The notes: generated by a model not told the origin, from the sequence alone. A DNA stretch of 64,000 bases from Rhizophagus irregularis (GCF_026210795.1 NC_089436.1:4960001-5024000); one strand, 5' to 3'; positions 48,108 through 60,645 are shown, counted from the stretch's first letter. Numbers and translations are program-made.

Positions 48108-48526
48108 TATCGCAGCAAAAATGGCGCAACCTTAGAAAGGAAATACACAACTTTTATTACATTATATCGCAGCAAAAAATGGCGCAACCTTAGAAAGGAA
48201 ACAATAAATTTTATTAACCAAATTAAAGTGGTTAAATTAACAAGTTAATTAACAGATTAGCCTATTATAGCCTATTCTAGCCAAAATAGATATGAACAAA
48301 GCGTTTAATATTGTGTAACGTTAAATTAATTCACGACTAAGCGAATATTATTTATATAATAGGCCAATTTTTCATTCACTTTGCCATATAGTCACTTGAT
48401 AAAATCATTTTTAATTAATTTTCAACTCGTCATTTTTTTATTTTCTAAATTCAACAATTACTCTTCACTTTTTTTCCTGGGGACAATATACGCAACTAAA
48501 AGGATAAAGAAAAAAATATTTACCAA
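48108..48526 (+). promoter_or_regulatory. Conserved upstream region of Sel1 gene 2
   Basis: Two tandem copies of CGCAGCAAAAATGGCGCAACC (48111 and 48168, period 57), then GTTAAATTAACAAGTTAATT, then AACAGATTAG at 48231-48260. A long block near-identical to the upstream of Sel1 gene 1 follows. The GTTAATTAAC core is the same site that forms the palindrome before gene 3. Confidence 0.7.
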
Positions 48527-50770
48527 ATGACAAGAAAAGAGAGAAAAAAAGGGCCTGTTTGGAAGCATTTTAATAGTATAGATAATAATTCTCATCCTCG
48601 TGTACAATGTATATACTGTTCAAAAGAATTTAAACGAGCCATTCCTGAACGAATGCAAGCACATCTTGACAAAAAATGTCCAAATGCACCTAATAATGCA
48701 AAATCACAATCTGATCAACAGAATAATTCTACATCAATAATTGACTATACTGATAACATGGGTGGAGGAATTGTAGGAAAAAGGGGACCTGTTTGGGAAA
48801 ATTTTCATATAATCGGTAAATATGAGGATTCGCATCCTAGTATACAATGTAAATATTGTTCCAAAGAATTTAAACGAGCTGTCCCTCAACGAATGCAAAC
48901 TCATATTGAAAAATGTGAACATGCTCCGAATAATATAAAATCAAAATTGGAACAATCTAGACAACAAAATACTATAAAAATTAACAACATAAATGATTAT
49001 ATGAGTGAAGAAGAACAAAAATCCCTTGTGTCTTTACTAGCCAAAGCTTTATCTTCAGCTGAAATTCACTTTTCTTTTATTGATAACCCATTTGTCATTC
49101 AATTTTTTAACCATCTTCGACCATCCTTTAAATTACCAAATGGAGAAGAAATAAAAATACAAATGAGTCAATCACAAAATTTAAATGATATAACATATAA
49201 TCCTGAATACTGTAATCATCAACTTGAAATAAAAACTGAAGACAAAGATGATATCAATTCAATGAATGATCTTGAATATTATGATTATGGAATGGGGAAC
49301 GAAATTGCAACATTTGAATTATTATATAAAGAAGCAGCTGAAAAAGGTGATCTTAATTCTATGTATAAACTTGAATGTTGTTATGAAGATGAAATTGGAA
49401 TTGAAAAAAATGAAATTAAAGCACTTGAATTATATAAAGAAGCAGCTGAAAAATGCCATAATAGCTCAATTTATAATCTTGCATTTTGTTGTTATAAAGA
49501 TGGAATGGAAACTGAAAAAAATGAATTCAAAGCATTTGAATCATTATATAAGGAAGTAACTGAAAAAGGTGATCTTGATTCGATGTATAAACTTGGATGT
49601 TGTTATAAAGATGGAATAGGAATTGAAAAAAATGAAATCAAAGCATTTGAAATATATAAGGAAGCAGCTGAAGAAGGGCATATTAACTCAATTTATAATC
49701 TTGCAATTTGTTATAAAAATGGAATAGGAACTATAAAAAATGAAATCAAAGCATTTGAATTATATAAAGAAGCAGCTGAAAAAGGCCACACCGGTTCAAT
49801 TTTTAATCTTGGATGTTGTTATCTATATGGCATAGGAACTGAAAAAAATGGAATTAAAGCATTTGAATTAAATAAAGAAGCAGCTGAAAAAGGTTATATT
49901 AAATCAATGTGTAATCTTGGATATTGTTATAAACAAGGAATAGGAACTGAAAAAAATGGAATCAAAGCATTTGAATCATATAAAGTAGCAGCTGAAGAAG
50001 GTCACCTTAACTCTATTTATAATCTTGCAATTTGTTATAATGAAGGAACAGGCACTGAAAAAAATGAAATCAAAGCATTTGAATTATATAAAGAAGCAGC
50101 TGAAAGAGGTCACATTAACTCAATTTATAATCTTGCAATTTGTTATAATGAAGGAACAGGCACTGAAAAAAGTAAAACCAAGGCATTTGAATTATATAAA
50201 GAAGCAGCTGAAAGGGGTGATATTGATTCAATATATGAACTTGGAATTTGTTATAAATATGGAATAGGAACTGAAAAAAATGAAATCAAAGCATTTGAAT
50301 CATATAGAGAAGCAGCTGAAAAAGGTCATATTGACTCAGTTTTTAATCTTGCAATTTGTTACTTACAAGGAATAGGAACTGAAAAAAATGAAATCAAAGC
50401 ATTTGAATCATATAGAGAAGCAGCTGAAAAAGGTCATATTGACTCAGTTTTTAATCTTGCAATTTGTTACTTACAAGGAATAGGAACTGAAAAAAATGAA
50501 ATCAATGCATTTGAATTATATAAAAAAGCAGCTGAAAAAGGTGATCTTGACTCAATGTATAATCTTGGATATTGTTATGTTTTTGGAATAGGAACTGAAA
50601 AAAATGAAATTAAAACATTTGAATTATATAAAGAAGCAGCCGAAAAAGGCCATATTGAATCAATATATAGTCTTGGAATTTGTTATCGATATGGAATAGG
50701 AACTGAAACAAATGTACTTAAATCATTTGAATATTATAACAAAGCAGCAGAGAAATCTAAGATTATATGA
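48527..50770 (+). CDS. BED-BED-hAT-like segment-Sel1 repeat protein, paralogue 2 (747 aa)
   Basis: Single exon, head-to-head with paralogue 1 about 6.6 kb away. The BED fingers (VQCIYCSKEFKRAIPERMQA and IQCKYCSKEFKRAVPQRMQT) and the hAT-like segment (FIDNPFVIQFFNHLRPSFKL) are closely conserved. Thirteen Sel1 repeats follow from about residue 262 to the C terminus (KAAEKSKII). Two adjacent repeats (DNA from about 50285 and 50393) are identical over a full 108-bp unit, a recent in-frame duplication. The repeats carry fewer inserts than in paralogue 1. Role inferred as for paralogue 1. No lesion seen; upstream sequence is conserved with paralogue 1, arguing that both are expressed genes. Confidence 0.85.
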   Translation: MTRKERKKGPVWKHFNSIDNNSHPRVQCIYCSKEFKRAIPERMQAHLDKKCPNAPNNAKSQSDQQNNSTSIIDYTDNMGGGIVGKRGPVWENFHIIGKYEDSHPSIQCKYCSKEFKRAVPQRMQTHIEKCEHAPNNIKSKLEQSRQQNTIKINNINDYMSEEEQKSLVSLLAKALSSAEIHFSFIDNPFVIQFFNHLRPSFKLPNGEEIKIQMSQSQNLNDITYNPEYCNHQLEIKTEDKDDINSMNDLEYYDYGMGNEIATFELLYKEAAEKGDLNSMYKLECCYEDEIGIEKNEIKALELYKEAAEKCHNSSIYNLAFCCYKDGMETEKNEFKAFESLYKEVTEKGDLDSMYKLGCCYKDGIGIEKNEIKAFEIYKEAAEEGHINSIYNLAICYKNGIGTIKNEIKAFELYKEAAEKGHTGSIFNLGCCYLYGIGTEKNGIKAFELNKEAAEKGYIKSMCNLGYCYKQGIGTEKNGIKAFESYKVAAEEGHLNSIYNLAICYNEGTGTEKNEIKAFELYKEAAERGHINSIYNLAICYNEGTGTEKSKTKAFELYKEAAERGDIDSIYELGICYKYGIGTEKNEIKAFESYREAAEKGHIDSVFNLAICYLQGIGTEKNEIKAFESYREAAEKGHIDSVFNLAICYLQGIGTEKNEINAFELYKKAAEKGDLDSMYNLGYCYVFGIGTEKNEIKTFELYKEAAEKGHIESIYSLGICYRYGIGTETNVLKSFEYYNKAAEKSKII
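50284..50499 (+). repeat. Perfect 108-bp tandem duplication inside Sel1 gene 2
   Basis: GCATTTGAATCATATAGAGA starts at 50291 and again at 50399. The intervening unit encodes one 36-residue Sel1 repeat and appears identical at the base level, with divergence only after ATGAAATCAAtG. Confidence 0.9.
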
Positions 50771-53700
50771 ATAGGAACTGAAATAAATGAAGCTTATACT
50801 ATAAGTTTGAAATAGAGAGCATAGCTGGGTTTTTACTAAACGGTTTAACATTATCCGGAACATTAAGTTATATTAAATACAGCTCAAACCGATTAATCAG
50901 CTATAATTATTGGATTCTAAATTTAAAATATAAATCTGATATTCAAAACTAGTTTAATCTCTAATTTAGAATAAAAACTGGGAGAATAAATAATATATAT
51001 TATCGATATATATTACTATTTATAAGCAGACAGAACCAAAATGTACTGGACCGGGCCGGTACGTGGTAAAATAAAAAGTAGTTAATAATGTTATTTAATA
51101 AATTTTGTTAAATTGCAGCATAGACTACAGAATACAGAATTGTAATGAAATAATGGAATACAGTAGAACTTTTAAATATAAATCCTTGTGATGGAAACAT
51201 TGTAAAACGCAATTTTAGAAAAATGATATGTGATTAGATATTTTTTTTATTTGTTTTCCTCTTCATTTAATGCTTAATGTAATATTTTTTTTTGCATTAT
51301 AATTAATAAAACAAAATTATAACGTTTAAACACAACATACGTTTTTTAAAAAATATAAATCATTAACGTATTAGGTTTTGTGTAAAGTACTAATAAAATG
51401 CAGTTTTTGAAAATTTTTTATTACAAACAAGATAAAACATAAGAAAAAGTGGATTTCAGCAATAAAATCGCAATTAACATTTCATAAAAGTCATACATTG
51501 ATAAAAAAATTTTTTTTTTTAAAAAAATTATATTTCATATTATGATAATTCGGGCTGGCGTTATCACAATGCATTGAGTCGGCCCAAATTATCATAAGTT
51601 CTGGCCAACATATTTTGTTTCAAGTTTGGCCCGATCATATGCAATTTCAAAATGCTTATAACCTTTTACATAGATCTTCTTTTAAAAATCTGACCAGTAA
51701 TTTGATAGAGCTTACCTCAAAGAATAAAGTACCATTATTTTTTCTAAATTGTATTTTTTTTAAGGAGTTGAAAGATTTTTAGGTGCTACATTTTTATTGT
51801 CGAGTATAGACTTCCGGCACCATATACGGGGTACTGCTGTGGCTCGCAAAATATGGTATTTTATTATTTATAAACTGATTGCAACAGGTAACCCTGAACA
51901 AAGCTTGCCACAATGCCACTTCTAGCTACGTGGTGTTCAGGAAAACAGTTGTAGGTTAACTCTTTCTGGCTGAGAGCAAGCATTCATAGATTTCAAACCG
52001 ATACTAATTTATTTAATTCATCATAATAGAAAAGAGATAGTTACGAAAGTGTTTAAGAAATTGATTTAATACATTAACTATTATTATTACTAAAGTTTTT
52101 TTTTTTTTTTTTTTTTGAAGCTTATAATGAAAATTTTACACGAAAATTAGAATTATACAGATACGTGATCGTGATCATAGTACTGAAATCTACTTCTAAT
52201 GCAGTTTCCGATGGCTAACGAAATTCACTCTAGCCGAAGTTCTTTATATTACACATTATATAATCGAGCAAGGGCTTGAGAATGCCTAATAGTTCTAGCT
52301 TTAATAAGAGAGAGATAAATTAATTGATTTTATTGATGATTTGTCTGTATATCATATTTGATATATAATAAGATATAGTAAGCATATGTAATATATAATT
52401 TTAACCGTAGATTTATGTACAGTAACTTAAATATAAACAATAATTGTTTTAATAAAATTTTCTTTCCATTTATAATGTTTTGTAATATTTGATATAATTT
52501 TGACCTTTAAGATTTCATCAATTAACTGTCGTATGACATTTTATATGAAAAATCGAAAAGTAATCAAAACTTATAAATAAATATATACGTGAGTATCAGT
52601 ATATACTGTATATAAAAAAAGATCGAACTTAGCCCAAATATTCGTAGTAATTATACATGAGTACGGTATTTGTTTATATGAAATTTGTATTTTCCGTGTT
52701 GACGTGTTCATAACAATACATTGCGGCGGATTTATGAAATTTGGCAAAAACCCTGCTGCGCCTCGGGAATTAAAATTGACTTATAGAAACATTAAGCTTT
52801 TTTCCTAAAAATGTCAAATAATGACGCACCTTTAACACTGGAAAAATTGGTTGGGCGCAAGATTTGGGGTATTTGGGCACAAAAAATTTTTTAGAGCTCA
52901 TTTTTTTACTGTTCACTAATAAATTTGGGACTTAAATAGAAATTTGGTGACTAAAAGACTGTCAAATATTTATTTTGACATGACGGACAAATTTTGAGGT
53001 ATTTCATAAATTCGTCATGATGATTAACTACTATGTGAAAAAACGAATAGTATTATTTATTAATATAATACATTGGACAATAGAAAATTTTTCTATATAA
53101 TTCATTTTAGTAACAAATAGGAATTTTATTAGGCGCAGTATGTTCATGGTTATACAGTAAATCGTTCGAAGTCTATAATTATCAATTATTACATTCCACA
53201 AATCACGAATTTTGAAAATTTTGTAATTATTTTAATCAGATATTTAATCCAGACTTCTAAATTCTAACCCTGTATTCTGGTATTTCTGGTATTATTATTT
53301 TCAGATCGAATAAAACGAAATGAAACTTGCTTTAAGCCATTTTTTAAGCATAAATATAAAATTAAAATTCAATTAATTACAAAAATATTGTATTTTAAAG
53401 ACGATTTAAAAAATAACAAGTATACGCAAAAAAATTTTTTTTTTTTGTATGGTGTTAATAGCACATCTGTTCCTAAAGATTCACAATCTATTTCGATGAT
53501 GTAATTATAAATTTTTATATGTACATTCATGAATCTGCTGAAATTATTTGAATTGGACCGGACCTTCCCATCGACCATTGGCATCGCTTAAGTTAGACCA
53601 TCGGCCCATCAACCAGTGTTGTTTTTGATTTGTGCAACAACGGATTCACCGTATAAGATATCACCCAATTGATACTAGTACTGTATAATGTCATGCATTG

Positions 53701-53815
53701 GCGTAATAATTAAACCCAATGAATCAAACGATATACTGTATTTGTTGATGGAGATCGGCCTGGATCTTCTTTGCATTTGATCATCACTAATATTTGTATA
53801 AACTTAAACTATCAG
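50771..53815. other. Long intergenic region, nothing firm
   Basis: AT-rich with no supported gene. Noted: a palindromic GTACTGGACCGGGCCGGTAC at 51040-51060; a short inverted pair, TATGATAATTCGGGC at 51540 and GCCCAAATTATCATAA at 51582; and a T-run at 52097-52118. These may be remnants of miniature elements. Confidence 0.4.
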
Positions 53816-53819
53816 ATCT

Positions 53820-54556
53820 ATTTACCAAAACAAATTTAATTTATTCGAATAATTTTTGAGTTTTGGTTCAGATTAGTAAAATTTAACTATTTCAAATACT
53901 GGTAATCAAATTAATAATTTATAGACTCTATTAAAGTATTATGTAACGCTTCGGACATTCTAACGGTCCTGTTTCCCTAACTATAAACAATAATTTATTT
54001 ATAACTTCATAATTATATTAGTTAGTTAATTCGATAATTTCATAGAAAATAATTTTATTAATTCGATAATTTATCTATAATGTCATTATCATAATAAAAT
54101 TATTACTCTTTTTTTTTTATTTTGATTTTAAAATTTCCTAAATAAATTTGGTTTGACGAAATTGATGTAACCGTGCAACGTGCAACAATAACAACAATAA
54201 CAAAAACGGGAAACAAAAATTCTGAAAATATCAGTAAATGGTTTTTAAAAATAATAATAATAATAATAATTATCGTACTTTTTTTTTTCAACCTAATTTT
54301 CTTTTTTTCTTTTTGCTCGCAATGGATGATAAAATGGATTTTTTTGTCTTATTTGATGGTCAATTTCACATATTCCAAGAAGTTTATTTATCTCTCTGAG
54401 AAAAAAATAACTATTAATAATTAACATAAATAACTGTCATTAGTATTCCTCATTTCTTAAAGTCCCTGAAATAGACAATTTTATTTATTCAGAAAAGGAC
54501 AACCTATATGTACAAAACTGGTAGCAACATCTTTTATCACGATTCTCAATGATACG
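53820..54556 (+). promoter_or_regulatory. Upstream region of the five-exon gene, conserved in its truncated copy
   Basis: Words such as GGACATTCTAACGGTCCTGT (53955) and ATTTATAACTTCA (53995) recur in the same order before the truncated copy at 37.6 kb, so this stretch was duplicated along with the 5' half of the gene. It probably contains the promoter and 5' untranslated region. Confidence 0.45.
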
Positions 54557-55730
54557 TTGAAATGCTTGGCAGAATATGCGAGCAATATACCTTTAATAAT
54601 TCTTGATACGTTGCAATTTATTTTTGGTATAGAATATCATGAAATTGATATAAATGGTAATCCTAATATTTTATTTCGTGCGCATGACAAAGATGAAAAA
54701 GATAAAAATTGGGTTCGTGGACTTACTAAGATACTCAACAATTTAATAAATTACAAAAAGTATTCGATATCACCGGTATGATAAACAAATTTCTTTTGTA
54801 TGAGTTACCATTTTATCAACTAATTTCAAATTGTTTCTTTTTTAAGAAACATTATTCTAAATATTGGCCGATCGCAGTGTCTCTATTGGCTTTTTTATGT
54901 ACTTTTTACTATTTGGAAAAAAACTATGCACAAGTCGAATATAATATTGTGACTAATGACCAAGTAGATATGTTTAAGAAACATAATAGTCAATTACGTG
55001 AAATTTTGGATAAAATCTACATGAATTTGGAGGAAAAGCAAACAGAAGATTTTATTGGTAAAAAAAAAAATTCTTTGGTTTTTCAACAAAAATAAAAATA
55101 TTTTTGTTTAAACAATATTAACATTATAAATTAGTCAACATCGGGATTCTCCAAGGTCACAGAGAAAATTTTGTACCATTTTTGAAGGAAATAAATGATT
55201 CATTAAAAGCTCAATTAAAAGAAATAAATAATAAGAAAGATAATGAAATGTTTAAAGTCACCGGAAGTGCAATTTGGTAGGTTGTTCACTGTATTTGATT
55301 ATTTATTTATATATATTCAAAATTGATTGACCAATTTCTTTTAAATTTCTTTTCTCCAGCACTTTATGTTCCATTGTTGCGACTGCAAATCTTGATCCAA
55401 ACAGTTTGGTGCAGGTATGTATAGTAACAACTTGACACATGAAATTCGAATAATTTATTTAAATAAATAAACAATTTTATATTTCAGAAAATTGTTGGTT
55501 CTATTTCTGGTGGAGTACTTGGTGCTATAACGATACATAAATTTCTCAATATACGAATACTCAAGAAAATTATTGATGAACATAATGAATTCTTGAACGG
55601 GGTACAAAATTATGTAGATGATGTTAAGTTGACCGACTCAGAAATTCCAATCATTTTATATCAATTTAAAACCTATCATGATAAAGTCGACGAATTTCAA
55701 ACGAAAATCGCAAAACTTAAAAAACAATAA
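54557..55730 (+). CDS. Five-exon gene, predicted membrane-associated coiled-coil protein, unknown function (289 aa)
   Basis: Exons are 54557-54775, 54847-55057, 55135-55276, 55360-55414 and 55488-55730. All four introns have GT...AG ends (GTATGA/AAG, GTAAAA/TAG, GTAGGT/CAG, GTATGT/CAG) and all phases agree, giving one open frame of 289 residues. The N-terminal 73 residues are charged. Residues 80-98 (YWPIAVSLLAFLCTFYYLE) form a likely membrane helix; the following 90 residues are helical (FLKEINDSLKAQLKEINNKK). Residues 211-225 are a second Gly-rich hydrophobic stretch (IVGSISGGVLGAITI), and the C terminus is a Lys-rich coil ending KIAKLKKQ. I do not recognise the family. An upstream start by splicing from ATGTACAAAACTG (54508) is possible. 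Confidence 0.75.
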
Positions 55731-55734
55731 TATT

Positions 55735-56568
55735 TTTTTTTTTTTATGTATTTCGATTTGTTTTACATAATTTTTTTTTTTACCAGTTTTTTTTCTTCAT
55801 TTTATTGTGATATTTTTATATTATTTATTTATTTATTCAATAGTATTCATATCGTTATAGAAAATAAAGTATTTTTTAATTTGGATTTCATGCGGAAATT
55901 TTATTGAATAATTTTAATGTCACGTGATTCGTATGATCAAATGAGTCACACGATCATTCGGTTCATTCAATTATTCGAGTTAAGCTCAAGACGAGTTCGG
56001 GCTATTTCCAATTGGTTATATAAATTATAAGTACTCGGACCATTGGACGTGACTCGACGTAAGGAGTACCGAGGGTTATTTCATACATGGCATTAAGTAA
56101 TGACATTATTTAATTTGATTCCAATATATTTATTAATTGTAAAAGTTTAGAAGAAGGATATCGTAAAGTTTAAAAATCAAGATTAATATGAATTATAAAT
56201 TAAATAAATTTCAATTATCGATTTTGATGCGTTTTCCTATTTTAATTAAAAAAGTTATTTATGATAAAATAAGCAATTTAATAAATAATACAAGTTCACT
56301 TACCAATATTTTGAGTTTCAATTTTTAATTCTTCAATGTTACGCTTCCTTGAGGAATTTACAGTTGAGATCGGTTTGCTAATTAATAGTTTACTAGTAGT
56401 ATAAATTGCGTTTGAATGTTGATTATTCAATTGAATGTTTGATGAAGATAACCTAAATTATTTTTGATAATTTTACATTACCTTTGTGTAGTATTTATAT
56501 CAAAATCATTTTCTTTTGTAATATATTCTAAAATAAAGTATTATATTATGGACTGCCATCGAAAATAA
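55735..56568. other. Intergenic, convergent 3' ends
   Basis: Lies between the 3' ends of the five-exon gene and the minus-strand kinase. AATAAAGT-type polyadenylation words occur at 55861. The stretch 56330-56450 resembles 43370-43500 (TTCTTCAATGTTACGCT, GAGGAATTTACAGTTGA, AGTATAAATTG), a dispersed repeat in direct orientation. Confidence 0.5.
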
Positions 56569-58580
56569 TTAAATAAAAATGGGTTGATTCTTTAAGTAAT
56601 ACAACGTAATAGTACCTTGTTTCATATTGCGTATTATTGTGGATGAATTTATAGTTAAAGATTTAGATATCAAAGAACTTAATGCTCTACTTGTAAAAAT
56701 CGCTTTTGGGTGAGATTTTTGACTAAATTCGGGACCAAGTTTCTTTGATTGTATTAATTCTAATCTTTTTTTTTCAGCCTGTACAAACATTTCCGTAAAT
56801 TTATTAAACTGAAATGGAAATTCTTTAGTAAAATTATAACATTCACCAATAGTAACCCGAAATTCATAAATAGTAGGTCTTTTTGAAGGAACAGAATTCC
56901 AACATTGTTTCATTAAATTAGCAAACCATTCAGGAGTATCATTTGTAATTTCAGGTCGTTTTCCATCAATAATTTCATAAATAAGATTAATGTTATGTTC
57001 AACATCAGCAAAAGGTTTACAACCCGTTGTAAGTTCCCACATAATCATACCCAAACTGTATATATCAGATTCTTTTGAAAATTTACCCCCTTTAAATATT
57101 TCTGGTGCAATATAAGGTATTACTCCATATATTTCATTATTTAATGATGTATTTTCTGCAGGTTGTGATAATCCTAAGTCCCCAATTTTCCAATCCTGTC
57201 CTATGGACAATAATATATTTCCACTATGAAAATCTCGATGTATAAAATTATTTTCATGAATAGCTTTAAGTCTATAGTAGGAAATGGTAATTAACGAACT
57301 ATAAACATAAATAAGTAATAATAAATTAATATTGAAAACATAAATACCCATTTGAAATATCCCATAAAATAACTACTTTGTTGTGCCATGTAATATTAAC
57401 GAAGTTTTTTTGCAAATAGTCATGTAAATTTCCACCATTTGCATATGTCATTATTATCATATAATCTTCTGTTACAGGATCTTGTGTAATGCCACGACAA
57501 TCAATAACGAAAAAGTTTGAAGTATGGTAAAGTGATTTTAACTAAATATGGATAAAATAATTAGAAACATTAAATCAAGTCAAATCAGTCTACATTACAT
57601 TTATTTACCTCATTTAAAAAATATTTACTAATATTCTGTGAATTGGAAAATCTTTTTACAGCAACGGGTTCATTATTCCATATTGCTTTATAAACAGTAC
57701 CAAATCCTCCTTCTGCTATTTTTTCTAAATTTTTAATTTGAGAATATGGAACCCATCTCACCCTTTCTTTTCTAATAAATTCATAAATATTTAAAGGATA
57801 AGAAATTTTACTAGACTTATCAAAATAATTAAAAAATACATTAGTGTTTTCATTGATATTTGTAATATCAATAGTAATAAATGATATTCTTTTACATTTC
57901 CTACATTGAGATTGATCTATATTTGTAAAAATGAGATTTGTAGTTAAACAATATCTACATCCATTATAAGTTATATGACAATATAAACAAATTTTTTGAC
58001 AATCTGTTAAATATTTTAATTCTTGACAACAAATTCTACAGTTATCATAACTATCCCACCATGGTAAATGAATAATCGAAATATTCAAAAAATTCTGGGA
58101 TGATTTGATAATCGAATTTGATTCTACCAGTTCATAAGAAAATAGATAACAATCTGGACATATATAGTTTAATATTGAATTTTTCTGTTTAATCAATTTT
58201 CCACATAAGTTACAATTTGTTTTTCTATTAATATTGAATAATAAATCATTTGGAACTATTTGTCTAAAATACAAAACTTCAGAGCAATATTTACACCATT
58301 CTTGAATGTTTTTTGTACTAATTACATCATGTTTAATACATTTATTAGTTTTATTTGTATTTATACATACATCCAAGTCTATATTATTACATTTAATATA
58401 TCGAAGAAAACAATTTTTACAATATTTTTGTTTGAATTCAAGCGTCACGGAATATTTATTTTTACAATAATTACATTTTTCTTCGTTATTCTTAAGAGGA
58501 ATAAAAATTGCAGGTACAGGGCTAGATTTTAATCTTGGTGTTGGATCAAATAAGTCATTATTTATATTTATAAGTTTCAT
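56569..58580 (-). CDS. Protein kinase with N-terminal cysteine-rich zinc-ribbon-like region (622 aa)
   Basis: Three exons, 58580-57609, 57541-57348 and 57271-56569, are joined in frame by GTAAAT...TTTAG and GTATTT...TATAG introns. Residues 35-235 hold about ten CxxC pairs (CNYC, CKNC, CNLC, CPDC, CRICC, CRYC, CRKC), a likely zinc-binding array. The kinase domain starts with GGFG at 291-294 and has the lysine of VAVKRF at 309, HRDFHSGN at 400-407, DLG in place of DFG at 420-422, and APE at 444-446. It ends with WNSVPSKRPTIYEF. This matches the tyrosine-kinase-like (TKL) kinases massively expanded in Rhizophagus, which phosphorylate Ser/Thr (rarely Tyr) and are thought to act in signalling. All catalytic residues are present, so it is probably active. 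Substrate unknown. Confidence 0.9.
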
Positions 58581-58584
58581 ATTT

Positions 58585-60640
58585 TTTTATTTTTTAAGGT
58601 CGAAATTTTGATAATATGAAATCATGTAACGGTATATTTATAATTTGTTACTTCGAATAAAAAGAAATTCCGTGGAACTTTTTGATGAAAACTAGAAGTT
58701 TAGAAAATTCTCAAAGAATTTGATTGATAATGTGACACGAAATATTATGAAAGAATAAAGGAAATTTGTAACAAATTTAGAACTTTCTTATAGAAAATCA
58801 TTGTAATTACTTGTAACAAAGTTTTTATTTGGTAAGATCCCATCCAAAAATAATTTTGTAAAATATCTCATTGACTTTTTTGGCAAAAAGATCGGCACGT
58901 GCTAAAAGAATAATGTAAAGATTTCCTTTTCAGATAATTCCAGGTAGAAGCTATTACCTTTTTTGGATATTGACCAAAATTATCATAATACCGGCCCTGA
59001 AAAAAATGCGTACCAGCTATATATTTCGGATCCATACAATTTTTTTTGAATTTTAGGATTATCAATTAAATAAAAATAAAAATAAACAAACAGTATTATT
59101 AATTCATTAATCATATGTCGAAACATTTAACTGATAAATCTAATTAATTATTTCTGTATCAAATACATTAAAGAATACATGTAGATTTCCAATTCAATCT
59201 CTATTATGTAGTATTGTCAGTTAATACTCTATCAGGTTTAATTTACATTTTCTATTACTAGGAAATGGAAACCGTTGTAGATCACAATTGCGCTTCGCTC
59301 TGGACAATTAAAAGGGCATTATCATCATCATCATTACTCCAGAATCGTTTATTATAATTTTTTGTATTTTTTAACCCTTTTAATTCTTAATGCTGATATG
59401 TATAATTTCTAATTTCAAATCTCCTGAGCAAAATTGAATTGTCAAAGATTGGCCTTTAAATACGTAAAGAAAATGAAATATTTTTACCTCTAAATAATAT
59501 GAATCATCATCGAAGTTTTAACTTAATTCATAGATTTTGTTTCCACGTTGATTGTTTCAATAAATAATAGTTATTACAAAATCATTTAATCGACTCCTGA
59601 TGCTCCTGATTAATAATTATTGCATACAAGCTATTTTATATATCTATAAATTACGCCCTTAATAAACGACAGATTTTTTATTGTAATATCTGTAATACTA
59701 TATGTCATCTAACAATGTTAGAAGTTATGCATGTTATTCTTAATACTTACAGTATATTATATTCTTAATCCTAACTTTATTTTACATTTAATAAATGGAT
59801 CATTTAAATTTTTCGATAATGCCTTGACACATTTGTATTTAATTTTGAATAATCAGAATTTTCATTAGTACTGAAATATAGTAATACATAACATAATAGA
59901 TAAGACCATGCTTGATATACCAATTCCAAATATGAATTATGGTGCTCTTTATTAATTGTTTAGAAAAAATCTTGTTAACATTTTATGGGTTAGAGTTTTA
60001 TTATTTAAACTTTTTTTTTTTATGAAAAAATTTAAATAAATCAATGTAACGGTAATCGAAAAATGTAAAATTTATGATATTTATGATATAATTAAACAAC
60101 AAAACATAATTTGGTGCATCTTTATCAACGAAACTTATTTTTTATTTATTCATTTTATTTTTATTATTATTATTTTTGTTATTACAATTTTACATAAAAA
60201 ATACATTAAATGCTCAAAGAAATTTACGTTAATCAATATGTGGCGCAGATAAATTAAAATTTTGTGACGCAGCGAAATTTCGGACGGAATTAATTAATTT
60301 ATTGATTGCTTTTTTTGGAGGTTAAATTGCTATTTTATTTATTATATGATGTCCGCATTATTTATGAATTGGATATATGGTATACTGTGCTTGTTTAAAC
60401 CGAAGGTACCGAAAGTAACAAAATCTTGAAAATTGAAGGAAATTTTCAAAAATGGGATCGTAGCTCAAGTGGAACACCATGCTGGATAGACATTAAACGG
60501 CTTTATAAAAATAATTTAGATCGCCAAAAAATACTATCACTTTCAGAGATAAATTTAAATGTTAAATGTTGATTGATTTTTTTTTTTTTAGAAATAATTG
60601 ATAAAGTATTTATATAGACACGTGTATTAATTTATTTAGC
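58585..60640. other. Intergenic, nothing firm
   Basis: No gene supported. TAATACCGGCCCTG at 58980-58995 looks like a hAT-type terminus (CAGGGCCGG on the minus strand); a similar GCCGGCCCTG occurs at 63295. At 60452-60490 a tRNA-like 5' half (GATCGTAGCTCAAGTGG) lacks a 3' half. Confidence 0.4.
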
Positions 60641-60645
60641 TATAA

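Noticed and set aside
50025-50267. Second-frame reading inside Sel1 gene 2, and similar frames at 61362-61781 in gene 3
   Set aside because: Frame shadows of the Sel1 repeats; the in-frame product is clearly the real one.
51040-51060. GTACTGGACCGGGCCGGTAC as a regulatory operator
   Set aside because: An isolated palindrome with no neighbouring gene or second copy; could be chance or the tip of a lost miniature element.
60452-60490. Possible tRNA (GTAGCTCAAGTGG)
   Set aside because: No matching acceptor stem, anticodon arm or TTCGA arm follows; only a 5' tRNA-like word remains.
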